Part shown: positions 1-6,400 of the stretch, one piece after another
Layout: every line of letters begins with the position of its first letter
How positions within the stretch are numbered: the first letter of the stretch is position 1
Assembly: GCA_938049125.1 (NCBI GenBank)
Contig: CALICR010000198.1
Span: 1-8,717, forward strand
Source of the DNA: an uncultured Clostridia bacterium
Lineage (GTDB): Bacteria; Bacillota; Clostridia; Oscillospirales; Oscillospiraceae
Direction: 5' to 3'
DNA: 8,717 nt
The notes under the pieces: model-generated
Databases searched by the model: none
Told to the model about the DNA's origin: nothing
Seen by the model: only the letters and a program-made list of their open reading frames with translations
Program-made: the position numbers and the translations under genes

Positions 1-369
1 CGGATTTGCCGCCCATTGACCAACCTATGTATCCGTTGGGAGAGGATAGCGAATGAGATCCTGATGCACTTCCGGAGCCAGCGGAAGTCGGCGGGGGATG
101 TGTCGCTTTCGGACTGCATCGAGACGGGGCGGGACGGAAACGCGCTGTCGCTCATGGATGTGATCTGCTCCGACGAGGACCTGTTCGACGACCTGAGCAC
201 CCGGGAGCTGTATGGGCGGCTGTATGCGGCCATGGGGCGGGTACTGACGCCGCGCGAGCGGGAGATCCTGACCTGGCGCTACGGCCTCGGCGGCCGTAAG
301 CCCGAGACCCAGCGCGAGATCGCCGCCCGCTGCGGTATCTCGCGCTCCTATGTATCGCGCGCGGCTTAA
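1..369 (+). pseudogene. sigK: SigK-like sporulation sigma factor, degenerate 3' fragment
   Basis: The reading frame matches the C-terminal half of the SigK/SigE group of sporulation sigma-70 factors, which direct RNA polymerase to late mother-cell promoters. The stretch NEILMHFRS (nt 52-78) is the end of region 2.4. It is followed by the short VSLSD/GNALSLMDV linker and by region 4: LTPREREILTWRYGL, then the helix-turn-helix TQREIAARCGISRSYVSR. In intact SigK the last motif continues IEKRAL and about 20 more residues. Here it reads SRAA and stops (TAA 367-369), and no other frame downstream restores the missing end, so the recognition helix is cut. The 5' end is also damaged: the region 2.4 hallmark TYxSR is visible as TYVS in another frame at 23-34, which suggests a base loss near 34 and a small insertion just after. 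Upstream sequence lies outside the window. An active gene would need intact regions 2 and 4.2, so I call this a remnant. SigK is favoured over SigE by the SRSYVSR motif. Confidence 0.72.
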
Positions 370-394
370 TGCAAGTGAAGGATGGTATAGAAGC

Positions 395-428
395 CCCCGG
401 AGGGAACGGAAAGTCGTTCCTGCCGGGG
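395..428 (+). other. Strong imperfect GC-rich hairpin
   Basis: The left arm is CCCCGG (395-400) plus AGGGAACG (401-408), and the right arm is CGTTCCT (415-421) plus CCGGGG (423-428). They form 13 base pairs with single-base bulges at G404 and G422 and the 6-nt loop GAAAGT (409-414). The hairpin lies between the sigma remnant and the next promoter, so it could end transcription coming from upstream. No T-tract follows, so it is not a canonical intrinsic terminator. The role is unknown. Confidence 0.5.
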
Positions 429-495
429 ATTCGTCGTTATTGCCAGAAATACGGAGAAAGAATTTGAAAAATAGTGAATGGTGCTTGACACAGCC

Positions 496-524
496 TTGAC
501 CGGCCTCCTGCCGTCCGGTATAAT
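496..524 (+). promoter_or_regulatory. Sigma-A-type promoter for the membrane protein gene
   Basis: The -35 box is TTGACC (496-501) and the -10 box is a perfect TATAAT (519-524), with a 17-bp spacer. This predicts a transcription start near 531 and a 5' leader of about 58 nt before the ATG at 589. A second TTGACA at 485-490 is too far from the -10 (28 bp) to pair with it. The promoter decides the gene start: all in-frame start codons upstream of about 531 would be outside the transcript. Confidence 0.8.
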
Positions 525-588
525 GATGTTGGGAAATACAAACTTAGGAATTGGCAGATCGGAACCGAGAAGAGGGGCAAAACGGCAT

Positions 589-1185
589 ATGGACAAGCAC
601 AGAGAACGGGAGAAATTCCAGCCTGCTTCAGAGAAAACGGGAAAACCGCCTGCCGATACGATCGTGATCGGCAGATGTTGGGCCAATATAATTGCGGCTC
701 AGGTAGTCTTTGTGCCTTTGATGGTTTATGCATGGGTGACGCTGGGGACGAGATACCCAGGAGACGCGATTGGTTGTATTCTGTTTAGTGCTGTATGCAT
801 GCTTTATATATTTTATTTAGGCAGCTTCTGGTATGAGCTGAATGACGAGGGAATGGCGCGTCGTGGGTTGCTTGGGACGCGGTTTTATGCCTGGTCCGAC
901 TTTCGGGATGTGTATATCGTGAGGGTGAAAATTCAGCGTACAACAGAAGTTTACGAAACGGAGGCAATCGTATTTGCGACGGTCAGCCGCAGACGGCGCA
1001 GAAATCCGGCGACCGGCGGTTACCTGACGCGGATCAACCAGTATGTTTCCTTTGGACTGGACAGTTCGCAATATCCGGTGCATCCCGTGGATCGGCGCTT
1101 TGGCCGCAACACAGACCGGGATGACCTGCTTGCGTTGCTCAAGCGCAGGCAGATCAGGATCGACTACCTGGACCGGACGAGATAG
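589..1185 (+). CDS. Two-helix membrane protein with PH-like soluble domain
   Basis: I do not recognise a named family for this 198-aa protein. The first 30 residues are charged and probably cytoplasmic. Residues about 31-52 (from WANII to WVTL) and 59-80 (from DAIGC to GSF) are hydrophobic enough for two membrane helices joined by a short loop. The rest is soluble. It starts with YELNDEGMARRGLLG and continues with WSDFRDVYIV, a pattern (residue 82 onward) typical of bacterial PH-type domains that follow two membrane helices. A basic RRRRR cluster lies near residue 142. The C-terminus (DDLLALLKRRQIRIDYL) looks helical. The ATG at 589 is chosen because AGAGGGG (571-577) precedes it and the promoter at 496-524 excludes the earlier in-frame starts at 478, 523 and 526. 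The gene stands alone, with its own promoter and a separate promoter downstream. Its helix region is visibly AT-richer than its neighbours, a possible sign of different origin. A role in membrane or envelope homeostasis would be a guess. Confidence 0.78.
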   Translation: MDKHREREKFQPASEKTGKPPADTIVIGRCWANIIAAQVVFVPLMVYAWVTLGTRYPGDAIGCILFSAVCMLYIFYLGSFWYELNDEGMARRGLLGTRFYAWSDFRDVYIVRVKIQRTTEVYETEAIVFATVSRRRRRNPATGGYLTRINQYVSFGLDSSQYPVHPVDRRFGRNTDRDDLLALLKRRQIRIDYLDRTR

Positions 1186-1218
1186 GCGTTCGGATGACCG
1201 GCCTCCTGAAATTTCCGA

Positions 1219-1247
1219 TTGATTTTACGAAACTATGTTCGTATAAT
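1219..1247 (+). promoter_or_regulatory. Promoter of the SOS polymerase operon
   Basis: The -35 box is TTGATT (1219-1224) and the -10 box is TATAAT (1242-1247), spaced 17 bp. The predicted start of transcription is near 1254. A strong Shine-Dalgarno sequence, GGAGGTGA (1261-1268), follows and is placed correctly for the GTG start at 1275. The spacer contains the LexA/DinR-like palindrome described separately. Confidence 0.78.
1228..1241. promoter_or_regulatory. LexA/DinR operator (SOS box)
   Basis: The 14-mer CGAAACTATGTTCG matches the Gram-positive LexA (DinR) consensus CGAAC-N4-GTTCG at 9 of the 10 defined positions, with A for C at position 5. It fills most of the spacer and directly abuts the -10 box, so bound LexA would block RNA polymerase. 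The gene it controls is a translesion polymerase, the classical type of SOS target. The palindrome and its position are seen in the sequence; LexA control is inferred. Confidence 0.8.
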
Positions 1248-1274
1248 ATCAATATGGAAGGGAGGTGAGCGCGG

Positions 1275-2765
1275 GTGGACGCGGCACATCGTTATATTGC
1301 CATCGACCTCAAGTCCTTTTATGCCTCCCAGGAATGCGTGGAGCGGGGGCTGGACCCGATGAAGGCCAATCTGGTCGTGGCGGACCCCAGCCGGACGGAG
1401 AAGACCATCTGCCTGGCCGTGACGCCGGCGCTCAAGACCTACGGCATCCCGGGGCGGGCCAGGCTGTTTGAAGTGGCCCAGCGGGTCCGGGAGATTAACG
1501 CGGCGCGCCTGTGTGCGGCGCCGGGACGGAAGTTCACCGGTGCCTCCTGCGACGCCGACGAGCTACGGACGGACCCGTCGCTGGCTCTGGACTACATTGT
1601 TGCACCGCCCCGCATGGCCCACTATATGGAGTGCAGTGCTGCGATCTATCAGCGCTACCTTCGCTATGTGGCCCCGGAGGACATCCATGTCTATTCCATC
1701 GACGAGGTCTTCCTCAATGCGACGCCCTACCTCCGGCTCCGCGGCCAGACGGCCCGGGAATTTGCGCGGACCATCCTGCTGGATATTATGCAGGCTACCG
1801 GCATCACGGCCACGGCGGGCATCGGTACGAACCTCTACCTCTGCAAGATCGCCATGGACATCGTGGCAAAGCACACGGAACCGGATGCCTCCGGCGTCCG
1901 GATCGCGGAGCTGGACGAGCTGAGCTACCGCCGGACACTCTGGGGCCATCGCCCGCTGACGGATTTCTGGCGGGTAGGCCGCGGCTACGCGCGGAAGCTG
2001 GAGGCGCGCGGCATCTTCACCATGGGCGACATCGCCCGCTGCTCGCTGGAGCGGGAGGACCTGCTCTACCGCCTGTTCGGCGTGAACGCGGAGCTGCTGA
2101 TCGACCACGCCTGGGGCTGGGAGCCATGCACCATTTCGGACATCAAGGCCTACCGCCCGTCCGCCAGCAGCCTTGGCTCCGGCCAGGTGCTTCAGGAGCC
2201 GTACCCCGCGGAGAAGGCGCGGGTGATTGTCCGGGAGATGACGGACCTGCTGGCGCTGGAGCTGGTGGAGAAGGGGCTGGCCGCCAGCCAGCTCGTCCTG
2301 GACGTCGGTTACGACCGGGAGAGCCTGACGGGCCCAAAATGCAGCTATACCGGCCCAATCGTTCTGGACCCCTACGGACGCAGGCTCCCGAAGCCCGCCC
2401 ACGGCGCGGTCACCTTCCCGCAGCCGACGGCCTCGGCGAAACAGCTGCTGGATGCGGTGACGGCGCTGTACGACCGGATCGTTCACCCGGAGCTGCCAGT
2501 GCGCCGCCTGAACGTCGCTGCGGCCAACCTGGTCCCGGAATGGGAGACGCCGCCGGCGACGTGCGACGAGCAGCTCGATCTCTTTACCGATCCGGACATC
2601 GCGCAGCAAAAGCAGGACGAGCTGGACCGGGAGAAGCGCCGCCAGCAGGCCATCCTGGACATTCGGAAAAAATACGGAAAAAACGCGATCCTCAAGGGCA
2701 TGAACTTCCGCGAGGGTGCGACGGCTATTGCGCGGAACGGCCAGATCGGCGGCCACAAGGCGTGA
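1275..2765 (+). CDS. Y-family translesion DNA polymerase (UvrX/UmuC-like)
   Basis: This 496-aa enzyme inserts nucleotides opposite damaged template bases during the SOS response. It is full length for the Gram-positive UvrX-like branch. The palm starts with YIAIDLKSFYASQE: Asp11 is the first metal ligand and Tyr16 the steric-gate position. YSIDEVF follows, with the catalytic pair Asp143-Glu144. The motif TAGIGTNLYLCKIAMD (about 180-195) is the conserved palm segment before the thumb. A helix-hairpin-helix-like stretch, FWRVGRGYARKLEARGI (231-247), follows, and the little-finger domain spans about 300-420. QLDLF (433-437) fits the beta-clamp-binding consensus and would tether the enzyme to the replisome. 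The C-terminus is a charged helix and a basic tail. GTG at 1275 is chosen because GGAGG (1261-1265) lies 9 nt upstream. The promoter carries an SOS box, and a YolD-family gene follows after 20 nt. DinB (Pol IV) is less likely, given the DLKSFYAS signature and the length. Confidence 0.93.
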   Translation: MDAAHRYIAIDLKSFYASQECVERGLDPMKANLVVADPSRTEKTICLAVTPALKTYGIPGRARLFEVAQRVREINAARLCAAPGRKFTGASCDADELRTDPSLALDYIVAPPRMAHYMECSAAIYQRYLRYVAPEDIHVYSIDEVFLNATPYLRLRGQTAREFARTILLDIMQATGITATAGIGTNLYLCKIAMDIVAKHTEPDASGVRIAELDELSYRRTLWGHRPLTDFWRVGRGYARKLEARGIFTMGDIARCSLEREDLLYRLFGVNAELLIDHAWGWEPCTISDIKAYRPSASSLGSGQVLQEPYPAEKARVIVREMTDLLALELVEKGLAASQLVLDVGYDRESLTGPKCSYTGPIVLDPYGRRLPKPAHGAVTFPQPTASAKQLLDAVTALYDRIVHPELPVRRLNVAAANLVPEWETPPATCDEQLDLFTDPDIAQQKQDELDREKRRQQAILDIRKKYGKNAILKGMNFREGATAIARNGQIGGHKA

Positions 2766-2785
2766 ACGGCGGGAGGAGGCGCGAA

Positions 2786-3199
2786 ATGAAAAGGGAAGAT
2801 CATTTCTATGACGACCTGCTGTACCTGCCGCATCCGGTGTCCCGGACGCGGCGGCCCATGTCCAGGCAGGAGCGGGCGGCGCAGTTCTCGCCCTTCGCGG
2901 CCCTGACCGGCTATGACGCGGTGCTCCGGGAGGCCGGACGCCGGACCGACGCCCGGGCGGACCTGACGGAGAGCGGCCAAGCGGAGCTGGACGAAGCGCT
3001 CCGCGCGCTCCTGGCGGAGCTGGACCGCCAGCCGGAGGCGGCCGTCACCTGGTTCGTGCCGGACCCGCGGAAGCCGGGCGGCACCTACGTCCGGACCGAG
3101 GGCCGGGTCAAAAAGCTGGACGAGTACGCCCGCTGCATCACTCTGATCGACGGGACGGAAATTCCGATCGGGCAAATTGTAGGGGTGATGCTACGTTGA
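2786..3199 (+). CDS. YolD-family protein, partner of the translesion polymerase
   Basis: The 137-aa product has the YolD-family layout. An N-terminal segment contains RPMSRQERAAQFSPFAALTGYD (residues 23-44, with the conserved SPFAALTGY core). A helical acidic middle follows (about 58-84). A C-terminal beta-rich part, from TYVRTEGRVKKL to LIDGTEIPIGQIVGV, ends at residue 134. Genes of this family commonly sit next to uvrX-like polymerases in Bacillota, on chromosomes, phages and conjugative elements; YolD itself is named from phage SPbeta. The exact biochemical role is not established, and a helper or regulator of the polymerase is the usual suggestion. ATG at 2786 is chosen because GGGAGGAGG (2771-2779) precedes it at good spacing. 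The same frame is open further upstream only as a shadow of the polymerase gene. The gene is 20 nt behind the polymerase stop and has no promoter of its own, so it should share the LexA-controlled transcript. Confidence 0.88.
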   Translation: MKREDHFYDDLLYLPHPVSRTRRPMSRQERAAQFSPFAALTGYDAVLREAGRRTDARADLTESGQAELDEALRALLAELDRQPEAAVTWFVPDPRKPGGTYVRTEGRVKKLDEYARCITLIDGTEIPIGQIVGVMLR

Positions 3200-3228
3200 A
3201 TAGGCATTCTGGCGGGGTTATGTAAGGC

Positions 3229-3263
3229 AAAACGCGAAGAAGCTGGGAAACCTCTGCGTTTTT
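3229..3263 (+). terminator. Putative terminator of the SOS operon
   Basis: AAAACGC (3229-3235) pairs with GCGTTTT (3256-3262). Inside it, a few more pairs are possible between AGAAG (with one bulge) and CTCT. Five T residues end the structure (3259-3263). It starts 29 nt after the YolD stop codon, where a terminator would be expected. The loop is large and the stem short, so efficiency may be low. Confidence 0.4.
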
Positions 3264-3338
3264 GCTCGCGGCGTTTATCGCGCAGATTGGCAAAGAGTGG
3301 CGCCGCGGGCTCAAGGGACTCCGTTGAAGCTACTGGAT

Positions 3339-3355
3339 TTCTATGTTCTATAGAA
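3339..3355. repeat. Small inverted repeat upstream of the RHS gene
   Basis: TTCTAT (3339-3344) and ATAGAA (3350-3355) form a perfect 6-bp inverted repeat with a 5-nt loop, about 90 bp before the RHS start codon. It could be an operator half-site pair or chance. Downstream of it, 3353-3445 is strikingly A/G-rich. This holds a TATAAA (3410-3415) that could serve as a -10 box, but no convincing -35 box lies at the right distance. The RHS promoter is therefore not assigned. Confidence 0.25.
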
Positions 3356-3445
3356 GGAAGACGTAATAATAGACCAAAAGAGGAAGATAAATAAGAAGAA
3401 CGAGAATTGTATAAAAAAGCGAAACGAGTGTGCGGAGGGCGAGGA

Positions 3446-6400
3446 ATGGGGAAGGCGTGGAAACGGGTCGTGAGCCTGCTGCTGGCGTTGGCGCTGGCCG
3501 TGGAGATGGGACCGGTGCAGGCGTTGGCGGCGGAGCCGGAGACGGTTCCGGCGGCGGACGAGGTGCTGGAGCAGCCCGCGGACGCGGCGGAGGAGCCTTC
3601 CCTGGAGCCGATGGACGACGAGACCGTGGCGGCCGCCTATGCGGCGGCCTACGCAGCGGGGGAGCTGTTCGTGCCGGAGCACCCGGAGATCGTGCGGGAA
3701 GTGTACGAGCTGCGGACGGCTACGGAAAAGCACTTCGAGCTGGCGGACGGTACCTATGCGGCGGTGGCCTATGCCTACCCGGTCCACTACTACGAGGACG
3801 GCATTTGGAAGGATTATGACAACCGGATGACGCCAGAGACCGGGACGGCGACGGCCTCGGCGGGCAGCCTCCGGGACGAGACGGCCTGCTATGAGACGGC
3901 GAACGGCACGCTGACGCGGAGCTTCGTCACAGGCGCGGTGCGCCGGGAGCTGTATGCGGTGGAGAAGGACGGCACGCGCCTGGCCTTCGGCCTGCCAGAT
4001 GCGGCGGCGGAGGCAGAGCTTGCGGCGCTGGAACGCGGTGAGACGCAGGCGGAGCCTGCAGAGGAACCCTCCGCCGAGGCGGAGATGCCTGCGGACGCAG
4101 AACCGGAGGAGCTGCCGTCGGAGCCGTCCGGTGAGGAGCCCCCGGAGGCGGCAGAGCCTGCCGTGCCGGAGGAGACCCAGGAGCCGGAGGAATATACGGA
4201 AGCGGAGCTCCCGACCGGTGAAGCGCCTGCCGGGGCGGAGCCGTTGGAGCCGGAAACTGCCGCGGAGCCGGAAACTGCCGCGGAGCCGGATGCGCCCGCA
4301 GACGAGCCTGCGGAGGAGACGCCGGAGGAGCCGGAAGCCCCGGAACAGGTCTCGGAACCCGTGGACGAACGGCCGGAGGACCCTTCGGCGGAGCCGGAAG
4401 AGGCGCCGTCAGAGGCGCCTGAGGAAGGGCCTTTGGACGATCCGGAGGAGGAAGCGGCGGAGAAGCAGGTCCGGATGCTGTACGCCGTGGCCTCCGAGCC
4501 GGTGAAGGCGGCGGAGGACGACCTCACGGCGGCCATGATCCCGGACCGCCTGGGCGGAATTCTGACCTACGAGGAGCTACAGCCCGGCGTCAGCCTGGTC
4601 TACGAGGCCTATGGCCCGAACCTCAAGGAGAACATTGTCCTGACGAGGCCGCAGGAGGACTATACCTTCTGCTTCACCCTGGAGCTGCGGGGCCTCACGG
4701 CGGCGCTGGAGGCGGACGGGCGGCTCCTTCTGCGGGACGCGGCGGGCACGCCGGTCTGGGAATGCCCGGCTCCGTACCTCAGTGATGCGGCGGGCGCTGT
4801 GTCGGACGCGGCCTATTATGAACTGGTCCCCGTCGGGGAGGACCGCGCTTTTCTGAAGATCATTGCGGACCGGGAGTGGATCGAGGCGGAGAAACGGGCC
4901 TGGCCTGTAGTCCTCGACCCGACGCTCCAGGAATCTGCTACCTCGGCGGCGGACACCCAGCCCGTCAGCAGCACCTATGTGGAGCAGGGCGCGCCGGACA
5001 AGGTGAACCGGGACCACCAGATCCTCTACTGGGGCTGGGGCCTCAGCACCAGTGTGCAGCAGCAGACGGGCCTTGTCCATGTCAATACCCTGCCCGCGAT
5101 CCCGCGGGGCGGCGTGCTCACCGGCGCGAGCATCAGCTTCTATTATGACTCCTGCTCCTCTGTCGGCATCGCGGAGCCGAAGATGGGCGTCCGGGAGGTC
5201 ACCGGGGAAAAGACGGATGCCTCCGCCTCCTACGGTGCGTGGATCAAGACGCGGTCCTGGAACACCAAGCCCGCCATCTCGCCGGACTACATGGACTATG
5301 CCATTATGTCCGAGAGCCTGGTGAACGGCTGGGTAAGCTGGGATGTGACGCGGGCGGCCAAGAAATGGTACGAGGATGCGGACAGTAACCGGGGACTGGC
5401 TTTCGACCTCACCAACGTGGCGGACTGCAATACGTCCGTCGGCGCAACGGTCCGGGTCTATGCCTATGCGAGCACCTGGTGCCCGCTGTTCAAAGTGACC
5501 TACCGGGACGCCGTGGGCATCGAGGACCACTTCTCCCACCAGACTCTGGGCGCGGGCCGGGCCGGCACCGTGTATGCCGGGGACTATACGGGCCAGGTGA
5601 CGGTGGTGAAGCAGGATGCCTACACGTCCAGCACCGTGATCCCGGCTTCCGTGAGTCATGTCTACAACAGCGCCTACGCGGGGCAGCAGCCCCGGGAACT
5701 GAGCGGGACCGGAATGAAATTCGGCAGCGGCTGGAAGCTGGACGCGGTGCAGACGGCCAAGGCGCAGACCATCGGCGGCGTGAACTACATCATGTATACC
5801 GACGGAGATGGCACCTCCCATGCCTTCTCCTGGGACAGCAGCGCCAGCGCCTACCGGGATGAGGACGGCCTCGGCCTAAAGCTGGTCCAGACCTCCTCCT
5901 CGCCGCTGACCTACCGGATCACCAACGACAGCGGCGCCAGCATGACATTTGTCCGCGGGTTGCTGTCCATGCAGCAGGATGCTTTCGGCAACAAGATCTG
6001 GTACCGCTACAACACCTCGGACTACCAGCCGACGGGCACGTCCTCAGACCGGCTGATGTCCGTGGCCAGCTATAACCAGGTGGCCTCCACCGCCTACACC
6101 ATCGCCGTCATGACCTACGACAGCGATGGCTATCTGACGTCCGTCGCTGACTACACCGGGAATACCACGAATTATACCTACAGCGGCGGCCAGTTGACCG
6201 GTGTGACCCACGCGGACGGCACGACAGCCTCCTACGCCTACACCGCCGGACGGCTCACTACCCTGACGGATAACGAGAGCGGCCTCGCCCTGGACCTCCG
6301 GTACAGCGGGGATAGTGCGGTCAGTGGCTGGCAGGAACGCGACGGGAGCACTGCGGGCGCTTCCGTCACCGTGGCGGAGCGGACGGCGCAGCACGTGGAA

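Noticed and set aside
24..356. Direct repeat CCTATGTATC at 24-33 and 347-356 as possible att-like sites
   Set aside because: Both copies fall on sequence encoding the YVS(R) motif that SigK has in region 2.4 and region 4.2, so coding similarity explains it.
478..588. Longer start for the membrane protein
   Set aside because: The promoter -35 and -10 boxes (496-524) lie inside this extension, so it would not be transcribed. It has no ribosome site.
1563..2756. Minus-strand frame (397 codons) opposite the polymerase
   Set aside because: It is antisense to strongly conserved polymerase motifs and has no recognisable product.
1511..2785. Upstream extension of the YolD frame through the polymerase gene
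   Set aside because: The residues are an out-of-frame shadow of the polymerase. The real YolD start at 2786 has its own ribosome site.
3200..3394. Open but start-less stretches after the YolD stop (for example one reading LAAFIAQIGKEWRRGLKGLR)
   Set aside because: They lack a credible start codon with a ribosome site and overlap the putative terminator. Remnant coding DNA cannot be excluded.
3889..4536. Minus-strand Ser/Ala/Gly-rich frame resembling a serine-rich protein
   Set aside because: It is the complement of the Glu/Pro-rich coding stretch (GAG, CCG and GCG codons read backwards), so the serine richness is an artefact.
4577..5821. Minus-strand reading frame (414 codons)
   Set aside because: It is antisense to the DNRLRE region, with low-complexity Arg/Gly/Pro composition and no ribosome site or motif.
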